Assembly: GCA_021371855.1 (NCBI GenBank)
Contig: JAJFVL010000008.1
Span: 117,720 to 181,719 of the forward strand
Source: Bacteroidales bacterium
Lineage (GTDB): Bacteria > Bacteroidota > Bacteroidia > Bacteroidales > VadinHA17
DNA: 64,000 bases
Direction of reading: 5' to 3'
In this document: positions 1-6,247 of the stretch, piece by piece
How the letters are laid out: each line of letters starts with the position of its first letter
How positions within the stretch are numbered: the first letter of the stretch is position 1
Notes under the pieces: model-generated
The model's input: the letters and a program-made list of their open reading frames with translations, nothing else
Database searches by the model: none
Told to the model about the DNA's origin: nothing
Position numbers and translations under genes: made by a program

Positions 1-405
1 AATGTAGAGGTAAAGTTTCCTTTGATTGAGGACATAACTATGGAAGTAGCCAGAAAATATGGCATGATCCAGCCTGGAGAAAGCAATACAAAAGCTGTAA
101 GAGCAGTATTCTTCATCGATCCCAAAGGTGTCATCAGGGCAGTTATCTATTACCCTCTTAGTATGGGACGTAATTTTGCAGAATTATACAGAGCGCTTAT
201 CGCAATGCAGACAGCTGATGCTTTCTCTGTAGCTACACCTGCCGACTGGCAACCTGGTGATGATGTTATAGTTCCAACTGCAGGTTCCTGCGGCGTTGCA
301 AAAGAACGTATGGAAAATATAGAAGAGATGCATTGCTACGACTGGTTCTTCTGCACAAAAAAACTCGATAAGGAAAAAGTACTTAAAACAGTGCTTAAGA
401 GGTAA
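1..405 (+). CDS. Peroxiredoxin, Prx6/1-Cys-like group (5'-truncated)
   Basis: The reading frame is open from base 1, so the N-terminal half with the peroxidatic Cys (PxxxTxxC) lies outside the window. What remains is the C-terminal half of a thioredoxin-fold peroxidase. It has the conserved FFIDPKGVIRA strand and the YYPLSMGRN segment. A C-terminal extension follows, with TPADWQPGDDVIVP and SCGVAKER, typical of the long peroxiredoxins (Prx6 and archaeal AhpC-like) that reduce H2O2 and alkyl hydroperoxides in the cytosol. Two late cysteines (in AGSCG and MHCYDWFFC) could resolve the sulfenic acid. An intrinsic terminator follows directly, so the unit ends here. Confidence 0.9.
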   Translation, partial: NVEVKFPLIEDITMEVARKYGMIQPGESNTKAVRAVFFIDPKGVIRAVIYYPLSMGRNFAELYRALIAMQTADAFSVATPADWQPGDDVIVPTAGSCGVAKERMENIEEMHCYDWFFCTKKLDKEKVLKTVLKR

Positions 406-413
406 GAAAATTT

Positions 414-441
414 AAGGTGGTATAAAAATTACCACCTTTTT
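414..441 (+). terminator. Rho-independent terminator after the peroxiredoxin gene
   Basis: AAGGTGGT and ACCACCTT form an 8-bp stem around an AT-rich loop, followed by a T run. It lies 9 bases after the peroxiredoxin stop codon. Confidence 0.8.
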
Positions 442-479
442 CCATCTATCTATAACGATTATTAGTAATTGGCATTTTG

Positions 480-487
480 TATTTTTG
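480..487 (+). promoter_or_regulatory. Possible Bacteroidota -7 box (TATTTTTG)
   Basis: TATTTTTG fits the Bacteroidota -7 consensus TAnnTTTG and lies about 70 bases before the methyltransferase start. No clear TTG -33 element sits at the expected 19-21 bp upstream, so the call is tentative. Confidence 0.35.
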
Positions 488-555
488 CAACAACAATTAC
501 ATAATTCAGAGTTTTCTGGAATAAGTATTGGTATTTATAAATTAAAACACTTTTA

Positions 556-1176
556 ATGAACTTATTCGATATAAAAGCCGCCGAATGGGACAAAAATCCT
601 GTTCACAGAAAAATATCTGAAGCTGTTGTAAATAAAATGAAAACAGCCATCCCTTTAAATAAGGAGATGACTGCTCTCGAATACGGAGCCGGTACCGGTA
701 TCACCAGCCTTCTTCTTGGGGACTACGTCAGGGAGATTACACTTATGGACAACTCCACTGAGATGATTAAGGTAACAAATGAAAATATTGAATCGGCAAA
801 GGTGAAGAATCTCAAAACCCTTTACTTTGACCTGGAATGCGCTGATTATTTGGATGGTAAATTCGATCTCATCTTTGCTCAGCTGGTTCTTCATCATGTT
901 ATTGATCATGAAGCTTTAATAAATCGTTTATCCCGGCTGCTAAACCCCGGAGGTTATCTGGCTATAGCCGACCTTTATATGGAGGATGGCTCGTTTCATG
1001 GCAAAGGATTCACCGGTCATAACGGATTTGATCCGGAAAAACTTTCGGGCATCCTCCGAAAAGACAAATTTCAGAATGTCCGTTACTCTCATTGCTACAC
1101 TTTCGACAAGAACATATCGGATACAGAAACCAGAAAATTTGATATGTTCCTGCTTACTGCAAGTCATAATAAATGA
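556..1176 (+). CDS. Class I SAM-dependent methyltransferase
   Basis: A 206-residue protein with a Rossmann methyltransferase core. Motif I reads LEYGAGTGITSLLL (about residues 41-54), with an acidic end to strand 2 (LMDNSTEM). Motif IV-like FDLIFAQLVLHH is near residue 103, followed by the post-IV segment LLNPGGYLAIADLY. The pattern resembles UbiE/Methyltransf_11 small-molecule methyltransferases. The substrate cannot be read from the sequence. It stands alone between a terminator and the OsmC-like gene. The length is normal for a single-domain enzyme and the ATG start is the first in frame. Confidence 0.85.
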   Translation: MNLFDIKAAEWDKNPVHRKISEAVVNKMKTAIPLNKEMTALEYGAGTGITSLLLGDYVREITLMDNSTEMIKVTNENIESAKVKNLKTLYFDLECADYLDGKFDLIFAQLVLHHVIDHEALINRLSRLLNPGGYLAIADLYMEDGSFHGKGFTGHNGFDPEKLSGILRKDKFQNVRYSHCYTFDKNISDTETRKFDMFLLTASHNK

Positions 1177-1280
1177 AAAAAAATCAGTGTTTTTGGATAA
1201 TATAAAATAATAAAGCCTTAATAAAACCGAAAATACGGCAAAGTAATCATAATCATAATATTAACTTTAACTCTTACTAA

Positions 1281-1670
1281 ATGGAAATAACATTTGACGG
1301 CGGCAAAGTAATAACTGCTCATATGCATGGTCACACAATAAGGACCGATCAACCGGCTGAAGGCGGAGGCAGCAACAGCGCTCCTGCTCCATTTGAGTTG
1401 TTTATGGCTTCCATTGGTACATGTGCAGGTATCTATGTAAAATCGTTTTGCGATAACCGGAATATTCCTGCTGAGGATATAAAAATTGTTCAGAGCGCTG
1501 TTTATGACAAAGAGACGGGGCTTCCAACAAACATTGATCTTGAGATTCAGCTACCGGAAAATTTCCCTGAAAAATATATCGCTTCTGTTATAAATGTTGC
1601 AGAACTATGTAAAGTCAAAAAAACGATAATGAGTCAACCTAAATTTAAAATCACAACATCAAAAAAATAA
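1281..1670 (+). CDS. OsmC family protein
   Basis: A 129-residue OsmC/Ohr-fold protein. It has the conserved GGSNSAPAPFELFMASIGTCAG segment, whose Cys is one of the two redox cysteines of the family. A second Cys lies in the VAELCKVKKT helix. OsmC and Ohr proteins reduce organic hydroperoxides; the shorter YhfA-type branch, which this resembles, is less well characterised. The gene sits 5 bases before the NifX-like gene, so the two are probably co-transcribed, which fits a redox or sulfur-linked role. Confidence 0.85.
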   Translation: MEITFDGGKVITAHMHGHTIRTDQPAEGGGSNSAPAPFELFMASIGTCAGIYVKSFCDNRNIPAEDIKIVQSAVYDKETGLPTNIDLEIQLPENFPEKYIASVINVAELCKVKKTIMSQPKFKITTSKK

Positions 1671-1675
1671 TTAAC

Positions 1676-2059
1676 ATGAAAATTGCAGTTCCATTGAAAA
1701 GTGAAAACCAAATTGACAGCCATTTTGGCCATTGTGAAGGGTATGGGATATTCACCATATCTGATAACAAAGAGATAACAAATATTAAAAATGTTGAATC
1801 GCCTCAGGGATGCGGATGTAAATCAAATATTGCATCAGTACTTGCAGCCGAAGGGGTAACCGTTATGCTTGCAGGAGGTATTGGCGACGGGGCCATTAAT
1901 GTTCTTAATTACAACGGGATAGAAGTTGTCCGCGGATGCTCTGGGAACGCTATGGAAGTTGTGAGACTTTATCTTTCCGGATTAGTGGAAGACAGTGGCA
2001 GCAGTTGCCAGCAACACGGTAACCATCATCAGGATGGTCATGTTTGCAGCCACAACTAA
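1676..2059 (+). CDS. NifX/NafY-like (dinitrogenase Fe-Mo cofactor biosynthesis domain) protein
   Basis: A 127-residue protein starting MKIAVPLKSENQIDSHFGHC, the hallmark of the small NifX/NifB-C-terminal-like domain (RNase H-like fold). These proteins bind Fe-S or Fe-Mo cluster precursors, but most stand-alone copies in non-diazotrophs have unknown roles. The domain body carries CGCKSN and the GGIGDGAIN turn. The C-terminal tail (about residues 108-127) is rich in His and Cys, suggesting metal binding. No nif genes are nearby. It is probably in an operon with the OsmC-like gene. Confidence 0.85.
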   Translation: MKIAVPLKSENQIDSHFGHCEGYGIFTISDNKEITNIKNVESPQGCGCKSNIASVLAAEGVTVMLAGGIGDGAINVLNYNGIEVVRGCSGNAMEVVRLYLSGLVEDSGSSCQQHGNHHQDGHVCSHN

Positions 2060-2160
2060 GCTTAATGGAAAATAAAGAGGATGTATCAAAAGTCAATTCA
2101 TCTTCCAGAGAATTGAATATTTGAAAGTGAATTCGCAGAGGATACGAATAAAATCAACAA

Positions 2161-2196
2161 AAAGAGGCTGTTCTCACCTTTTGAGACAGCCTCTTT
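2161..2196. terminator. Bidirectional intrinsic terminator
   Basis: AAAGAGGCTG and CAGCCTCTTT form a perfect 10-bp stem, extended by TCTCA/TGAGA, with A and T runs on the two sides. It lies between the convergent NifX-like gene (+) and the DUF2892 gene (-), so it can serve both. Confidence 0.85.
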
Positions 2197-2199
2197 ACT

Positions 2200-2403
2200 T
2201 TATTCTTTTTTCCCGGTATTTATTCCTAAGGGAGTATAAAGCGGGCAAATACCAAGTAAACTGGTAACAATAAAAATGCCTGCCAATACAAGAAGAATGA
2301 TTGCCAGGGTTCCGGAAATTACATGTGTGAAAAAAAGGACCAAAACTACGACTGCAACCAATATCCTGATCACTCTGTCGATTGTTCCCATGTTCTTTTT
2401 CAT
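2200..2403 (-). CDS. DUF2892 (YgaP transmembrane-like) small membrane protein
   Basis: A 67-residue protein starting MKKNMGTIDRVIRI, which is characteristic of the DUF2892/YgaP_TMD family. Two hydrophobic helices follow, at roughly residues 12-28 and 32-52. The LGICPLYTPLGINT motif near the end is also typical. In YgaP this membrane hairpin carries a rhodanese domain; here it stands alone. An in-frame ATG 24 bases upstream exists, but homologues start at MKKN. It is downstream of thioredoxin on the same strand, 54 bases apart, so a thiol-redox or sulfur role is likely. Confidence 0.85.
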   Translation of the reverse strand: MKKNMGTIDRVIRILVAVVVLVLFFTHVISGTLAIILLVLAGIFIVTSLLGICPLYTPLGINTGKKE

Positions 2404-2457
2404 TTTTACAAATTTTAATTTAAACAACTATTATCAGTCTGACTCTCAGCAGTACTT

Positions 2458-2832
2458 TTAATCTATAAGCAAAACCTCTTTTATCGCTTTAACAAAAGTT
2501 TGCTTTGGCAGGGCTCCCATCGCTGCCTGAGGCTGCCCTTCCTTTGGAACGAAAAGCAATGTCGGTATACTCTGAATACCAAAAACAGAGGCCAGTTCCT
2601 GTTCCTCCTCAGTATTCACCTTATATATCACTATTTTTCCGGCATATTCACTTGCCAGATCTTCCAGTACAGGAGCTACCATTTTACAAGGCTGACACCA
2701 GTCAGCATAAAAATCAATTATAGCAGGAATGGCTCCTTCATACTTCCATTCCTTTCCTTCATCGTAGTTGAATACTTTTTCTTTAAAATCCTTTGCAGTA
2801 AGATGCACTGTCTGTTTGATTGCTGTTTCCAT
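2458..2832 (-). CDS. trxA: Thioredoxin
   Basis: A 124-residue thioredoxin with active site ADWCQPCKMVAP (canonical WCGPC with Gly replaced by Gln), the cis-Pro strand SIPTLLFVP and the usual fold length, plus about 15 extra residues at the N terminus. It reduces disulfides in the cytosol and may supply electrons to the peroxiredoxins and glutathione peroxidase of this window. No signal peptide is seen. It is the first gene of a probable two-gene unit with the DUF2892 protein and has a well-formed Bacteroidota promoter upstream. Confidence 0.92.
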   Translation of the reverse strand: METAIKQTVHLTAKDFKEKVFNYDEGKEWKYEGAIPAIIDFYADWCQPCKMVAPVLEDLASEYAGKIVIYKVNTEEEQELASVFGIQSIPTLLFVPKEGQPQAAMGALPKQTFVKAIKEVLLID

Positions 2833-2877
2833 AATATATTAACTTGTTAATTTACATTTTGATATCAATTAATCCCA

Positions 2878-2908
2878 CAAAGATAAATATAGTTTTTATG
2901 AATCGCAA
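2878..2908 (-). promoter_or_regulatory. Bacteroidota-type promoter of the thioredoxin gene
   Basis: On the minus strand the -7 box is TATCTTTG (2885-2878), matching TAnnTTTG. A TTG at 2908-2906 lies 20 bases upstream, which is the expected -33 spacing. The -33 region overlaps the first copy of the direct repeat at 2901-2919. Confidence 0.6.
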
Positions 2909-2941
2909 TAATATCACTAACAAATCGTAATAATATCACTA
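2901..2941. repeat. Two 19-bp direct repeats, 22-bp period
   Basis: AATCGCAATAATATCACTA (2901-2919) and AATCGTAATAATATCACTA (2923-2941) differ at one base. They lie in the divergent region between the thioredoxin and zinc-ribbon genes. A 22-bp period equals about two helical turns, as expected for side-by-side protein binding. Confidence 0.75.
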
Positions 2942-2948
2942 TTTTTTT

Positions 2949-2956
2949 TATTTTTG
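2949..2956 (+). promoter_or_regulatory. Possible -7 box of the zinc-ribbon gene (TATTTTTG)
   Basis: TATTTTTG fits TAnnTTTG and lies 20 bases before the ATG at 2976. No -33 TTG is evident; the second direct repeat occupies that place, which suggests activator-dependent use. Confidence 0.4.
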
Positions 2957-2975
2957 TAACCTGAACAGATTGATT

Positions 2976-3407
2976 ATGGGAGCTATATTTAATAAGGAAT
3001 TAACAGAAGAACAGCTAAGTGAACTTTTTCAAAGTGATGAAAAATGTCTTGAATTCCTTTCCGAAGTAAAATGGGAACACGGATTTATTTGCCGGAAATG
3101 CGGTAATAAAAACTATTGTCAGGGAAAAACTTCTTATTCCCGTAGGTGTACAAAATGTAAAAGCGAAGAATCAGCAGCTGCAGGAACAATCTTTCATAAC
3201 TGCAAATTCCCTATACACAAGGCATTCTACATAGCTTATAATGTGTGCAAAGGAAAAGAGGAACTATCGACTTATGAGTTTGCAAGAAGGTTATCGCTCA
3301 GGCAAATGACCTGCTGGAATTTCAGGACTAAAATTCACCAGGCTATTAATCAAATGGATTCTCTGACCGAGAACGAAAAATTGTCAATTCAGAAAATATT
3401 AAAATAA
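2976..3407 (+). CDS. Orphan transposase zinc-ribbon domain protein (IS1595-type N-terminal domain only)
   Basis: A 143-residue protein equal to the N-terminal part of IS1595/ISXO2-type transposases: an EQLSELFQSDEKCLEFL helix, then a four-Cys zinc ribbon (CRKCGNKNYC and CTKCKSEES), the AGTIFHNCKFPIHKAFYIAY segment and a helix-turn-helix-like region with RRLSLRQMTCW. The DDE catalytic domain is absent and the frame closes cleanly. So this is either a stable orphan DNA-binding protein or the remnant of an element; no terminal inverted repeats were seen. It is divergent from trxA across the paired direct repeats, which it might bind. The ATG at 2976 is preferred over a TTG 6 bases upstream. Confidence 0.75.
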   Translation: MGAIFNKELTEEQLSELFQSDEKCLEFLSEVKWEHGFICRKCGNKNYCQGKTSYSRRCTKCKSEESAAAGTIFHNCKFPIHKAFYIAYNVCKGKEELSTYEFARRLSLRQMTCWNFRTKIHQAINQMDSLTENEKLSIQKILK

Positions 3408-3495
3408 GTTTACCTGTGGGAAAGCCAGTGATACTGACCAAAATTGGCGATTTTTAAAAGCATGCAGGCGGCGAGGGATTGCAGATAATTTTCAC

Positions 3496-4377
3496 CTAAA
3501 TAAGCAACAATTTGAATCCCAGTATATTGACAAGTTTCTGTCCCGGACAGAAGATATCATAAGCAAAGGGCCATACTTTACCAAGATACCTGTCCTGCTT
3601 TTGACGGATCATGACTATCAGTTCATCCATGAATGGCTGGTTTGCGCAATCAGGATATTTATAATCGAGTGTCTTTATTAATTGAGCAAGATCGTTGAAT
3701 TTGCCAAGATTCTGGGTCATACTATCAAGCTTTTTTTCAAGTGCTTTAACAACCGGAGGATTAAGAGGCCGGAAAAAATTAAGCTGATAAAGAAAATCTT
3801 TTGCTTTCTTTCTGAATTCGTGCAGATTCTTAGGTCTTGGTCTGTTTCTGCAGGTCATAAAAAGATCCACCACATGAGCATAAGTAAGTTCAAACTCTCT
3901 ATAAAGAAGATGAGGATCAATTGTATTCATAGATTGGAATCTCAATCTGTATCCTGCTTTGGTCAGAATAGAATTTATTTTTGTCTGATCTTCTTTTTTT
4001 TCTTCCGGCAGTTCCTGAAATGATTCTGTCTTCTTCATAAGAGCAACAAGTTTCTCGTTATCCTTAAGTTTCGAAAGGATATCCGGATGTACTTTTCTTA
4101 GATCTTTCAGTATCTTTCTGTGTACCGAAGCCTCGCGCCAGGAACGTAAAATCCGTCCTACTTCCCTTAACTCATGCAAGTCTCTTTCAAAATATTCTTT
4201 ATTAAGCTGAGAAGCTGCAAGTTTCATTATCGCCCTGGATTTTTTCATAAGAACACGAATATCATGAATCGCGTTTTCATCAGGTCCGGCAGTATTTCCC
4301 AACAAAGATTTTGATTCTCTGATATATCCTGCCAGTGCAGGTTTGATAGGTTTCAACTTTACAGAATCCGGTTCCAT
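3496..4377 (-). CDS. CHAD domain-containing protein
   Basis: A 293-residue all-helical protein with conserved basic and His positions of the CHAD domain: AIHDIRVLMKKSRAIMKL near residue 36, then HELREVGRILRSWREASVHRK, and a second half with LHEFRKKAKDFLYQL. CHAD proteins bind polyphosphate granules through His/Lys/Arg surfaces. The adjacent divergent pfkA-sixA-ppk genes include polyphosphate kinase, which supports that role. The frame extends 32 codons further upstream, but the ATG at 4377 begins the domain and leaves room for a promoter. No CYTH domain is fused. Confidence 0.88.
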   Translation of the reverse strand: MEPDSVKLKPIKPALAGYIRESKSLLGNTAGPDENAIHDIRVLMKKSRAIMKLAASQLNKEYFERDLHELREVGRILRSWREASVHRKILKDLRKVHPDILSKLKDNEKLVALMKKTESFQELPEEKKEDQTKINSILTKAGYRLRFQSMNTIDPHLLYREFELTYAHVVDLFMTCRNRPRPKNLHEFRKKAKDFLYQLNFFRPLNPPVVKALEKKLDSMTQNLGKFNDLAQLIKTLDYKYPDCANQPFMDELIVMIRQKQDRYLGKVWPFAYDIFCPGQKLVNILGFKLLLI

Positions 4378-4497
4378 ATATTGACCTAATGCTTTTAATG
4401 TCAACCTGATAAAGTTACATAAATATAATTGTACCTGCAAAGGAATATTAATTAATGAAATGTATTTAATCATTCTTATCTATGTAGTTAAGTGTGT

Positions 4498-4569
4498 CCT
4501 CTGTGATCTTTGTGTAACAAAAAAGAACTGTCGCAGAGAGCACAGAGAAGTAACAGAGATCCACAGAGG
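4498..4569. repeat. CTCTGTG-type inverted-repeat element
   Basis: CCTCTGTGATCT (4498-4509) is almost perfectly inverted as AGATCCACAGAGG (4557-4569, one extra base). The interior also repeats CAGAGAG and CACAGAGAAG. It lies in the divergent CHAD/pfkA spacer. It resembles small palindromic intergenic repeats found in many environmental genomes; whether other copies exist cannot be tested here. Confidence 0.6.
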
Positions 4570-4655
4570 AAATCCGGAGGAAGTTCCTTTATATTATTTT
4601 CAATATCGCTCTGAAAAAGTTAAATTTGTTGATAATATAATTAATCGTCTGAAAA

Positions 4656-5696
4656 ATGGGAAAAATAATAAAAGGACAGAGGATTGGAATTCTTACCGCG
4701 GGAGGTGACTGTCCTGGTATCAATGCGGCCATCCGCGGTGTAGGAAAGACAGCAATTATAAAATACGGAATGAAACTGGTAGGTATCAGTGATGGCTTTT
4801 CGGGTATGATCAATAAGGAATACCGGGAGCTTACTGAGAAGGACCTGTCAGGTATCCTGACACTTGGAGGCACAATTCTCGGTACATCACGTGAAAAACC
4901 TTTCAAAGGTTCGGGTAAAGGTAAAAATGAAATTAGCAAACCTAAGCTGATAAGAGAACACTATGAACAGATGGGGCTCGATTGTCTTGTTTGCATAGGA
5001 GGAAACGGCACTCTGAAGACGGCTTATCTACTGGCTCAGGAAGGTCTGAATGTTGTTGGTATTCCAAAAACAATCGATAACGATGTATGGGGAACTGATC
5101 TGACATTCGGTTTCAGTTCAGCAGTGAACATAGCCACTGAAGCCATCGACAGGCTCCACTCAACAGCCAACTCACATAAACGGATAATGATAATTGAATT
5201 AATGGGACACAATGCCGGATGGATTGCTTTACATTCAGGAATTGCAGGAGGAGGAGATGTCATCCTGATACCCGAAATTCAATATGATGAAGATAAAATA
5301 GCTGAATATCTTCTTCACCGTGCCAACGAAAATAAACCCTATTCGATTGTTGTTGTGGCTGAAGGCATTAAAAATCCCACAAAAGACAGATCTGTAGCTC
5401 AATACTTAAGTAAAAGAATAAGCGAGATGACCGGTCTTGAATCAAGAGAAACCGTACTCGGATATATACAGAGGGGAGGCAGCCCCTCTCCTTCGGATCG
5501 TGTTCTTGCAACAAGATATGGCACCACAGCCACAGATATGATAGCAGAGCGTGACTTCGGAAAAATGGTAGCTCTGAAGAACAACGAAATCATTTCGGTT
5601 CCTCTTTCTGAAGTGGCAGGTAAAACAAAACTTGTTGAACCAGACAACACGCTTGTCATCCAGGCAAAGAATATGGGGACAAGCTTCGGAGAATGA
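4656..5696 (+). CDS. pfkA: 6-phosphofructokinase
   Basis: A 346-residue enzyme phosphorylating fructose 6-phosphate in glycolysis. Visible motifs are the N-terminal GGDCPGIN (16-23), the donor-site GGNGT (115-119), PKTIDND (137-143), RGGSPSPSDR and the C-terminal region of the family. Family knowledge: Gly after the Asp/Asn of GGxGT is an ATP-type feature, while Lys in PKTIDND (Gly in the E. coli enzyme) is shared with PPi-type and group III mixed enzymes. The donor is therefore not certain. It precedes the SixA-like and ppk genes on the same strand, forming a probable energy/polyphosphate operon. Confidence 0.9.
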   Translation: MGKIIKGQRIGILTAGGDCPGINAAIRGVGKTAIIKYGMKLVGISDGFSGMINKEYRELTEKDLSGILTLGGTILGTSREKPFKGSGKGKNEISKPKLIREHYEQMGLDCLVCIGGNGTLKTAYLLAQEGLNVVGIPKTIDNDVWGTDLTFGFSSAVNIATEAIDRLHSTANSHKRIMIIELMGHNAGWIALHSGIAGGGDVILIPEIQYDEDKIAEYLLHRANENKPYSIVVVAEGIKNPTKDRSVAQYLSKRISEMTGLESRETVLGYIQRGGSPSPSDRVLATRYGTTATDMIAERDFGKMVALKNNEIISVPLSEVAGKTKLVEPDNTLVIQAKNMGTSFGE

Positions 5697-5749
5697 CCTG
5701 TTCCTCAAATTGTTTAAGGCGACATCTGTTTTCCAAACAATAAAGATAA

Positions 5750-6247
5750 ATGAAGAAGTTAATATTTGTGCGGCACAGCAAAGCAGAAGAACCGGCTCAT
5801 GAAATTTCAGACTTCGAAAGATCATTGACCATTAAGGGAAAAGCCGTCTCGAAAATGATGGCCATAAAATTAATGGAAAAAGAGAAATCGCTTGGCACAA
5901 TGATAAGCAGTCCGGCTTTCAGGGCGTTGGAAACAGCAATAATCTTTGCCGTGCAATATGGAATCAAACCTGATAAAATACATATGGACAGCACCCTTTA
6001 TTATAAGTTGAATTACCATTATCTGTCTGAGATCCTCTTATCTGCAGGGGAAGAGACTGATAAGATCACACTTTTCGGACACAATCCTTCATTTACCGAA
6101 ATAGCAGGTTGCCTGTCAAGGGAAGGAAGTGGTTTCATCCCTAAATCAGGTATAATCGCAATCTCTTTCAACGTTAAAACATGGCCGGAGGTAAAGTATA
6201 ACACAGGAAAAATCGAATATTTTCTTAAACCTGAAAATGAGTTATGA
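5750..6247 (+). CDS. SixA-like histidine phosphatase
   Basis: A 165-residue branch-1 histidine phosphatase. The catalytic RHSKAE motif (residues 8-13) is near the N terminus, followed by SSPAFRALETA (the second Arg) and LFGHNPSFTEIA (the second His). SixA removes phosphate from the HPt domain of ArcB-type kinases, but most Bacteroidota copies are uncharacterised. The stop codon overlaps the ppk start (ATGA), indicating translational coupling, so a role in phosphate or polyphosphate metabolism is plausible. Confidence 0.87.
   Translation: MKKLIFVRHSKAEEPAHEISDFERSLTIKGKAVSKMMAIKLMEKEKSLGTMISSPAFRALETAIIFAVQYGIKPDKIHMDSTLYYKLNYHYLSEILLSAGEETDKITLFGHNPSFTEIAGCLSREGSGFIPKSGIIAISFNVKTWPEVKYNTGKIEYFLKPENEL

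Noticed and set aside
1676..2059. Nitrogen fixation locus, suggested by the NifX-like gene
   Set aside because: No nifH, D, K, E, N or B genes; single NifX-like domain proteins are widespread in non-fixing anaerobes.
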